Source: Deinococcus apachensis DSM 19763 (lineage in GTDB: Bacteria > Deinococcota > Deinococci > Deinococcales > Deinococcaceae). Taken from it: 64,000 nucleotides of DNA. The translations under genes and the position numbers were made by a program. Below are positions 1-8,739 of the stretch, one piece after another. The notes below the pieces were generated by a model. The model saw only the letters and a program-made list of their open reading frames with translations, did no database searches and was not told the DNA's origin. Each line of letters begins with the position of its first letter. Position 1 is the first letter of the stretch. Location of the stretch: contig NZ_KB906402.1 in assembly GCF_000381345.1 (NCBI RefSeq), positions 62,001 to 126,000 on the forward strand, written 5' to 3'.

Positions 1-263
1 GCACCTCGAACTGCACCAGCTCCGCGGCGCTCAGCACCAGGAAGGTGCCGCCGTCGTCGTCGAGGCACTCCATCATCAACATCTCCGCGTTCAGGGGCTG
101 CATGGACAGGACGCGCGCTTCCCGCGGGCCGCGCAGGTAAAGTCCGTGCGCCCTGTCGCCCAGCCGCTCGCCCAACGCTTGCATGCCGTCGATGAACCGC
201 TGCGTGCCGGTCGCGTCCTGGGTGTACGCCGGGAACTTCCGCCTGAGGGTCACGTCCAGCATG
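1..263 (-). CDS. Hypothetical protein, cut by the left window edge
   Basis: About 87 N-terminal codons are visible, beginning MLDVTLRRKFPAYTQD. I do not recognise the family. There is no signal peptide or membrane segment in the visible part, which looks like a mixed, mildly acidic soluble domain. The start is well supported: AAGGAGAAGG lies 7 nt upstream of the ATG on the minus strand. A TAATAT -10 box and a 17-bp RDRM palindrome lie about 85-100 nt upstream, so the gene may belong to the DdrO-repressed DNA-damage regulon. That regulatory link is an inference; the function is unknown. Confidence 0.7.
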
Positions 264-345
264 CTCCACCTTCTCCTTCCGCGGCGCTCGGCGCACCAGC
301 AGCAACTCGGCGATCTACCAGCCTGTGCCGTCCTTAGGTGCCTCC

Positions 346-351
346 ATATTA
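346..351 (-). promoter_or_regulatory. -10 box TAATAT for the left-edge gene
   Basis: TAATAT read on the minus strand, 83 nt upstream of the ATG. Its last three bases overlap the RDRM palindrome, so a bound repressor would occlude it. No good -35 hexamer is visible. Confidence 0.4.
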
Positions 352-365
352 CGCTAACAACATAA
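349..365. promoter_or_regulatory. RDRM palindrome (predicted DdrO operator)
   Basis: TTACGC-TAACA-ACATAA is an exact match to the symmetric pattern TTAYGY-N5-RCRTAA of the Deinococcus radiation/desiccation response motif (published type TTATGT..ACATAA, 17 bp). It overlaps the -10 box of the minus-strand gene at 1-263, the usual position for repression by DdrO, which is released by IrrE cleavage after damage. The sequence match is seen; the regulation is inferred from the known system. Confidence 0.65.
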
Positions 366-505
366 TCGATTGATTAGATTGACCTTTAACAGAAGAAAGG
401 GTTATTTTTCCCGTCCTGAACGCAGTTTTTGGCGATCTCGCATGCTTATCGGACCGTCTTGTGAAGCCTGGTCCCAAGGGGGAGAAAACCCGCGCCACAA
501 CGCAT

Positions 506-2251
506 TTATATGCCGGACAGCTCCATTCCGGCAGCCTGCAACGTGGCGTAGACGCCACCCGCGCGCAGGAGCTCGTCGTGGGTGCCCTCCTCGGCGATGC
601 CGTCCCCCGTCAGCACCACGATCCGCCCGGCGTTTCGCACGGTGGAGAGGCGGTGGGCGATCACCAGCGTGGTGCGCCGCCGTGCCAGCCGTTCCAGGGC
701 GTCCTGCACGACGCGCTCGCTCTCGTTGTCCAGGGCGCTCGTCGCCTCGTCGAAGATCAGGATGGGCGGGTCTTTCAGAAAGACGCGCGCCACGCTCAGG
801 CGCTGTTTCTGCCCGCCGGAGAGCTTCACACCGCGCTGGCCGATGTCGGTGTGATAGCCCTGCGGGAGCGCCAGGATGAAGTCGTGCGCCCCCGCCTGCC
901 GGGCCGCCTCGATAACCTCCGCCTCGCTGGCCTCCGGGCGCCCGTAGCGGATGTTCTCCAGGACCGTTCCGGCGAACAGGTAGACCTCCTGCTGCACCAC
1001 GCCGATCTGGCGCCGCAGCGAGTGCAGGCGGATGTCCCGGACCGACACGCCGTCAATCAGGATGCGGCCCTCCGTCACGTCGTAAAAGCGCGGGATCAGG
1101 GCACAGAGGGTACTTTTCCCGACCCCTGAAGCGCCCACCAGCGCGACGAATTCTCCCGGCCGGATATAAAGATTGATGTCCCTCAGCACTGGGCCAGAGC
1201 CCGACGGATATTCGAAGGAGACGTGCTCGAACCGGATGCCCCCGCGCACGTGTTCCAGTTCCAGCGCGTTCGGGGCGTCCTGAAGCTCCGGCCTGATCGC
1301 CATGAGTTCCAGAAAACGCTCGAAGCCGGTCAGGCCCTCCTGAAGCAGTCGGGCGATGTTCACGAACCGCTGGATGGGCTCGATCAGGATGCCGACGCAC
1401 AGCAGATAGGTGACGAGCGCGTCGAGCCGCAACTCCCCGCGCAGGATGGCGAGGCCGCCGAACACCAGGACTGCGACCGTCATCAGTTGCGTGAAGGCCG
1501 TCATCCCCTGGTAGAAGTAGGCCTCGCTGCGGTAGCCCTCCCGGCGGCTCTCCACAAACAGGTCGTTCGCGCGGTCGAAGCGGCCCTGCTCGACCGCCTC
1601 GCCCGTGAACGACTGCACCACGCGGATGCCCGCCAGCGAGTCCTCCACCTGCGCGTTCACGTCCCCGATGCGGGCCTTGCTGCCCAGCATGGCGGCGTTC
1701 AGGCGGCGGTTGAAGGAGAGGGCGTAGACGGCCATCAAGGGGATAAAACAAAACAGCAGCAGCGTCAACTTCACGTTGAGGCCCAGCAGGATCAGGAACA
1801 CCCCCACGAACTTGAACACCGCGATGGCGAGGTCCTCGGGGCCGTGGTGCGCCAGTTCCCCGATGGCGAAGAGGTCGTTCGTCAGGCGGCTCATGAGCTG
1901 GCCGATGCGCTGCCCGTCGAAGAACTGGAAGGGCTGCGACTGGAGGTGCCGGAACAGGTCGCGCCGCATGTCCCGCTCGATCAGGGTGCCCATCATGTGC
2001 CCCTGGTAGTCCACGTAGGTGTTCGCGGCGATCTGGAGGGCCACCAGCCCAAGCATCGAGGCGCCCACGGTCACGATCTGTCCCAGCGTCCCCTCATCGG
2101 GATGCTGAAGCAGCGTGCGGGTGATGTATCCCGCGCCCAGTGGAAAGACGAGCGCGATCCCGGCGACGAGAAAGGCGCAGACGAGGTCGATGACCAGCGT
2201 GCGCCGGTAGGGTCGGTAGTACGACAGGAAGATGCCCAGTCGGGAATTCAA
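506..2251 (-). CDS. ABC exporter, fused permease and ATPase (half-transporter)
   Basis: This 581-aa protein has the usual layout of a homodimeric type IV ABC exporter (MsbA/LmrA-like). Residues about 1-310 hold the transmembrane domain with hydrophobic helices. The C-terminal nucleotide-binding domain has Walker A GASGVGKST near residue 375, the signature LSGGQ near 477, Walker B ILIFDEATSALD near 500 and the H-loop histidine in IAHRLST. It probably exports a lipid or drug-like compound, but the substrate cannot be read from sequence. The start codon is TTG: GGAGGAG lies 7 nt upstream and translation gives MNSRLGIFLSYYRP, typical of the family. It is monocistronic on the minus strand. Confidence 0.93.
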   Translation of the reverse strand: MNSRLGIFLSYYRPYRRTLVIDLVCAFLVAGIALVFPLGAGYITRTLLQHPDEGTLGQIVTVGASMLGLVALQIAANTYVDYQGHMMGTLIERDMRRDLFRHLQSQPFQFFDGQRIGQLMSRLTNDLFAIGELAHHGPEDLAIAVFKFVGVFLILLGLNVKLTLLLFCFIPLMAVYALSFNRRLNAAMLGSKARIGDVNAQVEDSLAGIRVVQSFTGEAVEQGRFDRANDLFVESRREGYRSEAYFYQGMTAFTQLMTVAVLVFGGLAILRGELRLDALVTYLLCVGILIEPIQRFVNIARLLQEGLTGFERFLELMAIRPELQDAPNALELEHVRGGIRFEHVSFEYPSGSGPVLRDINLYIRPGEFVALVGASGVGKSTLCALIPRFYDVTEGRILIDGVSVRDIRLHSLRRQIGVVQQEVYLFAGTVLENIRYGRPEASEAEVIEAARQAGAHDFILALPQGYHTDIGQRGVKLSGGQKQRLSVARVFLKDPPILIFDEATSALDNESERVVQDALERLARRRTTLVIAHRLSTVRNAGRIVVLTGDGIAEEGTHDELLRAGGVYATLQAAGMELSGI

Positions 2252-2894
2252 GGAAAACTCCTCCGTGCGAAGGGGGTGGGAAAAGGTTCGGGGTTGCCCC
2301 CATGCTGTGGGTCAGAACCACCGGCAAAGCCCCGGCATAGGGTTCTCGCGGCGCAGTGGAATGACGCCCACCCGGAGTCGGGTCGGCGAAGGAGCCGCGA
2401 CAGGTGCGTGGCGGCCAAAAACGCGGCGCGGCCCTCCTGCGCCCGTGAGCGAACGCCGGTAGGTGCCCAGGCCACGGGAGCAGTCAGGAGCCGCACCGTG
2501 CGCCCTGCCCCCGCCATGAAACCCTGGGTGTCAACCGGGCTGGCGGTCACGCCGCTAACGGAGACCACGGCGGGCCGGAAGAAAATTCCGCGCTCGCAGG
2601 GCGGGGCGGGGAATCGGGCTGGTTTTTCCCGCGTCTACCTGGGCGAGACCCCCAAAGTCAAGGGTATGCATGAAACGTCACGACCTCCAGCGAAGGGGGC
2701 TTGGTGTGGCTGGACGAATCGGCATCCTTGAGGCATGGGGGGCTCCTTCTGGCCTGCTCGGGAAATCCTTTGCAACTTATGGGGTGCGGGGCGGGAAGAC
2801 CAGCCGCGCTTTGGCGTAGTCCAGTAGGCCGATTTGCCTATCCATGTGGGGCCTGTGCCGTGGGGGTGATTTCCAGAAGCGTAATACTCGGGGC
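2252..2894. other. Intergenic region, about 640 bp
   Basis: This gap lies between the divergent ABC exporter and the DUF1175-like gene. The open frames in it (for example 2248-2568 minus and 2701-3129 plus) have no ribosome-binding site, no recognisable domain and overlap real genes. I see no convincing riboswitch, RNA gene or repeat. Confidence 0.5.
2882..2887 (+). promoter_or_regulatory. -10 box TAATAC, leaderless layout
   Basis: TAATAC stands 7 nt in front of the ATG at 2895 and there is no Shine-Dalgarno sequence, matching the Deinococcus leaderless pattern, although the sixth base departs from TANNNT. Confidence 0.4.
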
Positions 2895-3602
2895 ATGCTC
2901 GCCGCCATCCTCGCGCTCGCCGCGCTGCTCACCGGGAGCGTGCCTGCCGTCAGTACCACCGACACTGACCGCGACGGCTACCCGGACGCGCTCGAACTCG
3001 TGGGGCAGGACCGGGCGTATTTTGCGGACTGGTTCGCCAGTATCGCCGAGAGCCAGTATTACGGCCTCTCCCCCGACTGGAAGGTGGAGGACCAGGACTG
3101 CGCGGGGCTGGTGCGCTACGCCTTCGTGAACGCGCTGATGGGGCACGACGCGGCGTGGTGGGCGAAGTTCAAATTCCTGCCGCGCCCCAGATTGCCGGAG
3201 GTGCGGGGGCTCACGTACCCGGCGCCCCTCGTGTCGCGCTCGGTGTTCCGGGTGGCGCCCGGCCCGTATCGCCCCGGGGACGTGGACGCCGGGCGGCTGG
3301 TGGGCCGCACCTCCGCGCGCTTCCTCGCCAACTTCTCGGCCGCCCTGGTGACGCGCGATCCGTCACGGGCGCAGCGGGGCGACCTCCTGTTCTTCCTGCG
3401 CCCCGAACTCGGCGCCTATCACAGCATGGTCTATCTGGGGGACGGGCGGGTCGTGTACCACACCGGCGCCCGCCCCAGCGAGGGCGGTGAGGTGCGGCTC
3501 GTCACCCTCGCCACCCTGATGCGCCACCCCAACCCAGCCTTTCACCCCACGCCGGGCAACCCGAATTTCCTGGGGGTGTACCGCTGGCAGATTCTGCGGT
3601 AA
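2895..3602 (+). CDS. DUF1175-like secreted protein, NlpC/P60-type fold
   Basis: The 235-aa protein begins with a hydrophobic export signal (MLAAILALAALLTGS). A calcium-binding-like DTDRDGYPDALE segment follows. QDCAGLVRYAF (Cys69) and AYHSMVYLG (His176) resemble the catalytic Cys and His blocks of NlpC/P60 papain-like peptidases. DUF1175 proteins such as E. coli YfaT sit beside a YfaS-type alpha-2-macroglobulin, exactly as here, where that gene starts 50 bp downstream. A periplasmic cysteine-hydrolase role is inferred; activity is not shown. The start at 2895 is preferred over 2844 because it opens the signal peptide. Confidence 0.75.
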   Translation: MLAAILALAALLTGSVPAVSTTDTDRDGYPDALELVGQDRAYFADWFASIAESQYYGLSPDWKVEDQDCAGLVRYAFVNALMGHDAAWWAKFKFLPRPRLPEVRGLTYPAPLVSRSVFRVAPGPYRPGDVDAGRLVGRTSARFLANFSAALVTRDPSRAQRGDLLFFLRPELGAYHSMVYLGDGRVVYHTGARPSEGGEVRLVTLATLMRHPNPAFHPTPGNPNFLGVYRWQILR

Positions 3603-3652
3603 CGGGGCCAGCTCGGCTGTACGCTGAGGTCACGTCAAGCCCCGGAGGACGC

Positions 3653-6600
3653 ATGAAGGGAACCCCCGCCCGAATCGGTCTGCTCGCCGCCCTGCTCACC
3701 GTCACGTTCGCGCCCGCCCAGCCCCCCGTCAGCCTGTACGGGGGCGTCTTTCGTCCCGGTCAGAGCGTGACCATCGGGGTGAGCGCCCCCGCCCGCACTG
3801 AGCTGCGTCTGGAGCGCGTGGCCGACCCGCTCGCGGTGTTCAGCGCCACCCCCGATCCCCACCAGCCCGACCTGCCGCCCGGAACACGGACGACCCCGGT
3901 GCGAACGCTGCGGACGGGCAGCAAGGGCTACGGCGAGGTCAACCTGGGGCGGCTTTCCCCCGGCCTGTACGTTCTGCGCGCGGGCCGGGCGGGCACCCTG
4001 ATCCTGGTGAGTGACCTCGGGCTGGTGGTGAAGCGCGACCGGAATACCGCGCTCGTCTACGCGGCGGACCGGGCGAGCGGCGCGACACGGGCGGCGCGGG
4101 TGTGGCGGCTGGGGGCGGGGGGGACCAGCGCCCTCGCCAGCCCGGACGGCCTGGCGAAGTTCACGGCCCCCGCCAGCAACCGCGACTTCTTCCTCGCGCG
4201 CTTCGGCAACCAGTGGGCGGTGTCGGGCGCGAGCTGGAACAGCTACGCCGCGCCGAGGGTGAGGGGCTTCGTCTACACCGACCGCCCGGTGTACCGTCCC
4301 GGGCAGCACGTGGACTTCAAGGGCGTGGTGCGGAGCGGGCAGACCCTGAAGCCCCTGGCAAACCGGGCGGTGCGGGTGACGGTCTTTTCCCCCTTCGACG
4401 AGAGCGTCTTCCAGAAGAACCTGACCACGAATGGCTACGGCTCCTTCAACGCGGGGTTCGACCTCCCGGCGGGCGCCAAGCTCGGCGAGTACCGTTTCGA
4501 GGCGCGGGTGTCCGGGGTGGGCGAGGACGGCCCGGATGTGGGCGGCACCTTCGCGGTCGAGGCGTACCAGAAACCCGAGTACGCGGTGACGGTCACGCCG
4601 AGCAAGGGGCGGGCGGTGCAGGGCGAGGGGCTCAGCGTGCGGGTCAGCGCCCGCTACCTCTTCGGCGGGAGCGTGGGCGGGGCGCGCGTCACCTACAACG
4701 TCACCCGCGCTCCTTACTACCCGCCCGGCTTCGACACGGAGGACTACTTGCCCCCGGACATGGACGGGAGCGACTACGGCTCCGACCTCGTGGTGCAGGG
4801 CGAGACTCGGCTGAACGCGGCGGGCAACCTCGACCTCACCCTGCCCCTACAGCGGGACGCGCAGGGCCGCCCGCTGAGCTACCGCGTCGAGGCCGAGGTC
4901 GAGGACGAGTCGCGGCGTCCGGTGAGCGGCTTCGCCCGGGTCCTGGCCTTCCCCGCCAGCGTGAATGTCGAGGCCCGCACCGACGCCTACCTGTACGACG
5001 CCGGGAAGCCCATCCGGGTGGCACTGGACACCCGCGACCTCGCCGGGGCGGGACGGGCGGCCCCCGTCACTCTCGACCTCGTGCGGCAGGAGTGGGTGAA
5101 GGTGCGCGGCGAGTACACCCTGCGCGAAACCCGCGAGGCCCGCGTGACCGCCCGCACCAATGCGAGGGGGGAGGGAAGCGCCACCCTCACGGCCCGGCGA
5201 GGTGGTGGCTACCTGCTGCGCGCCACTGTGCGTGACGAGAAGGGGCGCACCTCCACCTTCGAGAATTTCGCGTGGGTCCTGAAGCCCGGCGAGGACTGGG
5301 GCTGGAACTACCGCGACCTCACCCTGCGGCCGGGCAAGAGGTCATACGCGCCAGGGGAGACCGCGACGGTCCTGATCGGCAACCCGCGGCCCGGCGCCCC
5401 AGTTCTGGTGACCATCGAGGGCGACCGCCTGCGCCGTTCCACAGTGCTGCGCGGTCGCGGCTCGGCCCTCACTTACTCCTTCCCGGTCACGCCTGACATG
5501 AGCGGGGACGTGTTCGTCGGGGCGGCGGCCCTGGGGGACGGCAACTTCTACTCGAACGCGGCACGGGTGCGCGTGCCTGTGCGGGGCGCGGAGCTGAGCG
5601 TGCGGGTCACCCCGGCCAGGGCGGAGTACCGGCCGGGCGAGACGGGGCGCCTCGCCGTGCAGGTGAGCGACGCCTCGGGGAAAGGTGTGCCCGCCGAGCT
5701 GACCCTCGGGGTGGTGGACCAGTCCATCTACCTGATCCGCGCGGACACGAGCACGCCCATGCTGAACGTCTTCCGCGCGCCGCGCGAGAACGTGGTGGGC
5801 ACCAATTCGAGTGTGTCCTTCTACTTCGAGACCGGCCGCTTGCCCGCCCCCGCCCCGGCCATGACCGAGGCCGCCTTCGGGCAGGCCAAGACCGGGGACC
5901 GCCCGCAGGAGGGCACCCCGCGTGAGGACTTCCGCGACACGATCCTTTGGGTGCCCAACCTCGTGACCGACAATGCGGGCCGCGCCGAACTCAGCGTGCG
6001 CTTCCCGGACAACCTGACGACCTGGGTGGCGACCGCCCGGGCGCAGACCGTTTCCGCCCGCTTCGGGCAGACCACCACCACCACCATGACGACGAAGGAC
6101 GTGATCGCGCGGTTGAGCCTGCCGCCCTTCCTGGTGCGTGGCGACACGGCGACGTTCGCGGGCGTGGTGAACAACACGCTGCCCCAGCCGGTCAAGGGCG
6201 AGGTGACGGCGCGGGTGCAGGGCCTCACGCCGATTTCCCCCCGCGGGCTGTTCAGTGGGGCGGGTTCTCCCGTCGCCGTGGGCGCGGGAGGACGGGTTCG
6301 GCAGGACTTCAGCGTAGGGGCCGATGCCGTGGGGACGGCCCGCGTCACCTTCGGCGTCCAGACCGCGAACGCGGGCGACAGCCTGAGGCTCCCCCTGCCC
6401 GTGAAGGCGCGCGGATACGACACGAGTCTCACGCTGGCGGGCGCGGCGGGGGAGACGGCCACGCTGCGGGTTCCCCAGGACACCAACCTCGCCACGGCTC
6501 AGCTCCGTGTGTTCGTCACGCCGTCGCTGCTCGACGCGGTGACGCCCGCGCTGACCTATCTCGTGGGCTACCCCTACGGCTGCACCGAGCAGACGATGAG

Positions 6601-8041
6601 CCGCTTCCTGCCCGCCCTGCTCGCCCGCGAGGCGCTGGGACCGGACGCCCTACCCGCCGACGTGCGGAATGACCTCCCCAGGATCATGGACCTCAGCCTC
6701 GCCCGCCTGTCCGATTTCCAGCATGACGACGGCGGCTGGGGCTTCTGGCAGTTCGACGACTCGACCCTGGAGATGACGGCCTACGTGACGCGCGGCCTGC
6801 TGCGGGCGCGGGGGCTCGGCGTGCGGGTGGACAACCGCGTCCTCGACCGCGCCCTGGTGTACCTCGCGCGGCATGTGGAGGACGGGAAGGAGCCGCAGGG
6901 CGCCCGCGCCACCGCGTACCGCGCCCTGGCGGAGGCGGGCCGGGTGAATCCTGCGAAGCTCGCCGCTTTCTCTCAGCGCGCCGAACTCGCCCCCTACGCC
7001 CTGTCGCACACGGCGCTGGCCCTCGAACAGGCCGGGCAGGGGCAGGCCGCGCGTGACCTGCTCGACCGCCTGAAGGCCCGGCGCGTCGAGGGCGGGCGCG
7101 GCGCCCCCGTCCACTGGGACGCCCCCCGCCGCGCGGACTGGTTCTGGTACTGGGAGGACAACAGCATCCAGACGACCGCCGCCGCCCTGGAAGCCCTCGC
7201 GCGGCTGGACCCGGGGAGCCCCCTCATTCCCCGCACGTCCCAGGGGCTCCTCGCCAACCGCCGGGGACCGCGCTGGATCAGCACCCAGGACACCACGAGC
7301 GTGGTGGTCGCCGCACTCGCGTTGAAACGCACGTCGGAGAGTGCCGTCCCCGCGCAGGTCAGCCTGAACGGCCAGCCCGCCGGAACAGTGACGGGCGCGG
7401 GCGAGGTCAACCTTGCAGGCGCGAAGCTCGCCCGCCTCACCCGCGGGCAGAACACCCTGCAGGTCACCGGAGCCCGCGGCGCCTCCTTCTCGGCCGAGCT
7501 GACCTTTGCCCGCGAGCCCCGTGCCTTACCCGGCGACCCCTCGCGCGGCTTCGCCCTCGCCCGGACCTATGAGAAGCTCGTGCCGACCTGGGACGCGAAG
7601 GAGAAGAGCTACAGCTATGCGCGCACGCCGCTCCTGCGCGGCGGACGGCTCCAGCCCGTCACGGTCGGCGACCTGATTCTGGTCACCCTCACCGTGCAGC
7701 CGCGGGAGAGGGACGCCCGTTACCTCCTCGTGAGCGACCCCATCCCGGCGGGCATGAAGGCGCTCGACGACCGCTCCCTCGACATCCGTGGCCTGAACGC
7801 CGTGGACGAGGACGACCCCTTCGCCTGGAACTACTGGTACGCGGGGCGCGACCTGCAAGACGACCGGGTGGACCTGTACGCCGACTTCCTGAGCGGGACG
7901 GGGAAGATGACGTACGTGCTGCGCGCCCAGACGCCCGGCACCTTCACCGCCCTGCCCACCCACGCCTTCCTGATGTACCAGCCCGACGTGGAGGGCTACG
8001 CGCCCGCCGCCACCCTCACCGTGCGCGACCGGGGGCAGTAG
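3653..8041 (+). CDS. Bacterial alpha-2-macroglobulin (YfaS-like), thioester-containing
   Basis: A 1462-aa protein with an N-terminal signal peptide ending near AQPP and no lipobox, so it is probably secreted or periplasmic rather than lipid-anchored. Repeated MG beta-sandwich domains fill the first half (YRPGQHVDFKGVVR and EYRPGETGRLAV are typical). The A2M block with LWVPNLVTDNAGRAEL lies near residue 765. The thioester motif GCTEQ is intact (Cys977, Gln980) and is followed by the alpha-helical TED domain (DGGWGFWQFDD) and a C-terminal MG domain. The family traps or inhibits proteases through covalent thioester capture and is thought to protect the envelope. AGGAG precedes the ATG. It forms an operon with the flanking DUF1175-like and HExxH genes. 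Confidence 0.93.
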   Translation: MKGTPARIGLLAALLTVTFAPAQPPVSLYGGVFRPGQSVTIGVSAPARTELRLERVADPLAVFSATPDPHQPDLPPGTRTTPVRTLRTGSKGYGEVNLGRLSPGLYVLRAGRAGTLILVSDLGLVVKRDRNTALVYAADRASGATRAARVWRLGAGGTSALASPDGLAKFTAPASNRDFFLARFGNQWAVSGASWNSYAAPRVRGFVYTDRPVYRPGQHVDFKGVVRSGQTLKPLANRAVRVTVFSPFDESVFQKNLTTNGYGSFNAGFDLPAGAKLGEYRFEARVSGVGEDGPDVGGTFAVEAYQKPEYAVTVTPSKGRAVQGEGLSVRVSARYLFGGSVGGARVTYNVTRAPYYPPGFDTEDYLPPDMDGSDYGSDLVVQGETRLNAAGNLDLTLPLQRDAQGRPLSYRVEAEVEDESRRPVSGFARVLAFPASVNVEARTDAYLYDAGKPIRVALDTRDLAGAGRAAPVTLDLVRQEWVKVRGEYTLRETREARVTARTNARGEGSATLTARRGGGYLLRATVRDEKGRTSTFENFAWVLKPGEDWGWNYRDLTLRPGKRSYAPGETATVLIGNPRPGAPVLVTIEGDRLRRSTVLRGRGSALTYSFPVTPDMSGDVFVGAAALGDGNFYSNAARVRVPVRGAELSVRVTPARAEYRPGETGRLAVQVSDASGKGVPAELTLGVVDQSIYLIRADTSTPMLNVFRAPRENVVGTNSSVSFYFETGRLPAPAPAMTEAAFGQAKTGDRPQEGTPREDFRDTILWVPNLVTDNAGRAELSVRFPDNLTTWVATARAQTVSARFGQTTTTTMTTKDVIARLSLPPFLVRGDTATFAGVVNNTLPQPVKGEVTARVQGLTPISPRGLFSGAGSPVAVGAGGRVRQDFSVGADAVGTARVTFGVQTANAGDSLRLPLPVKARGYDTSLTLAGAAGETATLRVPQDTNLATAQLRVFVTPSLLDAVTPALTYLVGYPYGCTEQTMSRFLPALLAREALGPDALPADVRNDLPRIMDLSLARLSDFQHDDGGWGFWQFDDSTLEMTAYVTRGLLRARGLGVRVDNRVLDRALVYLARHVEDGKEPQGARATAYRALAEAGRVNPAKLAAFSQRAELAPYALSHTALALEQAGQGQAARDLLDRLKARRVEGGRGAPVHWDAPRRADWFWYWEDNSIQTTAAALEALARLDPGSPLIPRTSQGLLANRRGPRWISTQDTTSVVVAALALKRTSESAVPAQVSLNGQPAGTVTGAGEVNLAGAKLARLTRGQNTLQVTGARGASFSAELTFAREPRALPGDPSRGFALARTYEKLVPTWDAKEKSYSYARTPLLRGGRLQPVTVGDLILVTLTVQPRERDARYLLVSDPIPAGMKALDDRSLDIRGLNAVDEDDPFAWNYWYAGRDLQDDRVDLYADFLSGTGKMTYVLRAQTPGTFTALPTHAFLMYQPDVEGYAPAATLTVRDRGQ

Positions 8042-8634
8042 TGCCCTCCAAGAGGCGCGGTCTGGCCGTCCTGCTCGCGGGGCTGCTGGGCATCGCCTCC
8101 GCGCGGGGCGGGCAGCTCAGCGTGGAGGTGGGCGACCCGCGCGACCGCGCCTATCTCCCCGCGGTGTTCGGGGCCTGGCGCGGCGTCGGTCGGGACCTGC
8201 ATGCCCTGGGCCTCACGCTGCCGGACACGCGGCTGGAGGCGGCGACGAGTGCCTCGGACTTCGCGCGCCGCACGGGTGAACCCTGGTTCGTCGCGGCGAC
8301 CACGCGCGGGGCCGTCATCCACACCCAGCGCCTCGGCGCCCTCGCCGCGCGTGGAACCCTGCCCCTCACCATTCGCCACGAGGCTTTTCACGCCGCCCAG
8401 CCCCGCAGTCTCCCGCGCTGGCTCGCCGAGGGGCTGGCCCGGCTGTTCAGCGGGGAGGCGGAGCGCGACCCCCGGGGACCGACCGGGCTGGAGGGGCTGC
8501 CCGAGGGGACGCTGAGCGCCCGGCTCGCCGCGCGGGGGGAGGGCGACCTGTCCGCCGCCTACCGGGAGGCCACGCGTCGGGCGAGGCAGCTCGTGCAGAC
8601 GCGGGGCTGGGCGAAGGTTCTCGCGCGGAAGTGA
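8041..8634 (+). CDS. Secreted peptidase-MA-like zinc protease (HExxH)
   Basis: The 197-aa protein has a signal peptide (VLLAGLLGIASARGG). HEAFH lies at residues 113-117, and about 17 residues later comes the block LPRWLAEGLARLF, whose Glu is the expected third zinc ligand of the gluzincin Peptidase_MA family. It starts with GTG inside the TAG stop of the macroglobulin gene (TAGTG), so the two are translationally coupled. A protease made together with a macroglobulin is an appealing functional pair, for example processing it or being controlled by it, but that is inference. Confidence 0.75.
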   Translation: MPSKRRGLAVLLAGLLGIASARGGQLSVEVGDPRDRAYLPAVFGAWRGVGRDLHALGLTLPDTRLEAATSASDFARRTGEPWFVAATTRGAVIHTQRLGALAARGTLPLTIRHEAFHAAQPRSLPRWLAEGLARLFSGEAERDPRGPTGLEGLPEGTLSARLAARGEGDLSAAYREATRRARQLVQTRGWAKVLARK

Positions 8635-8739
8635 GGGGGAAACGGCCCGCTTCGTCCCCCGACCTTCCGCCCCTGGGCTGGCCGGTATGTGACAATCCGG
8701 GCGAGGCCCCGCACGGGGAGGAGGCGGTACTTGGAGGGC

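Noticed and set aside
370..879. Plus-strand open frame and a TTGACC-N17-TTATTT promoter-like match
   Set aside because: The frame is antisense to the ABC exporter, basic and Pro/Ser/Arg-rich as shadow frames are here, and no gene follows the promoter-like match.
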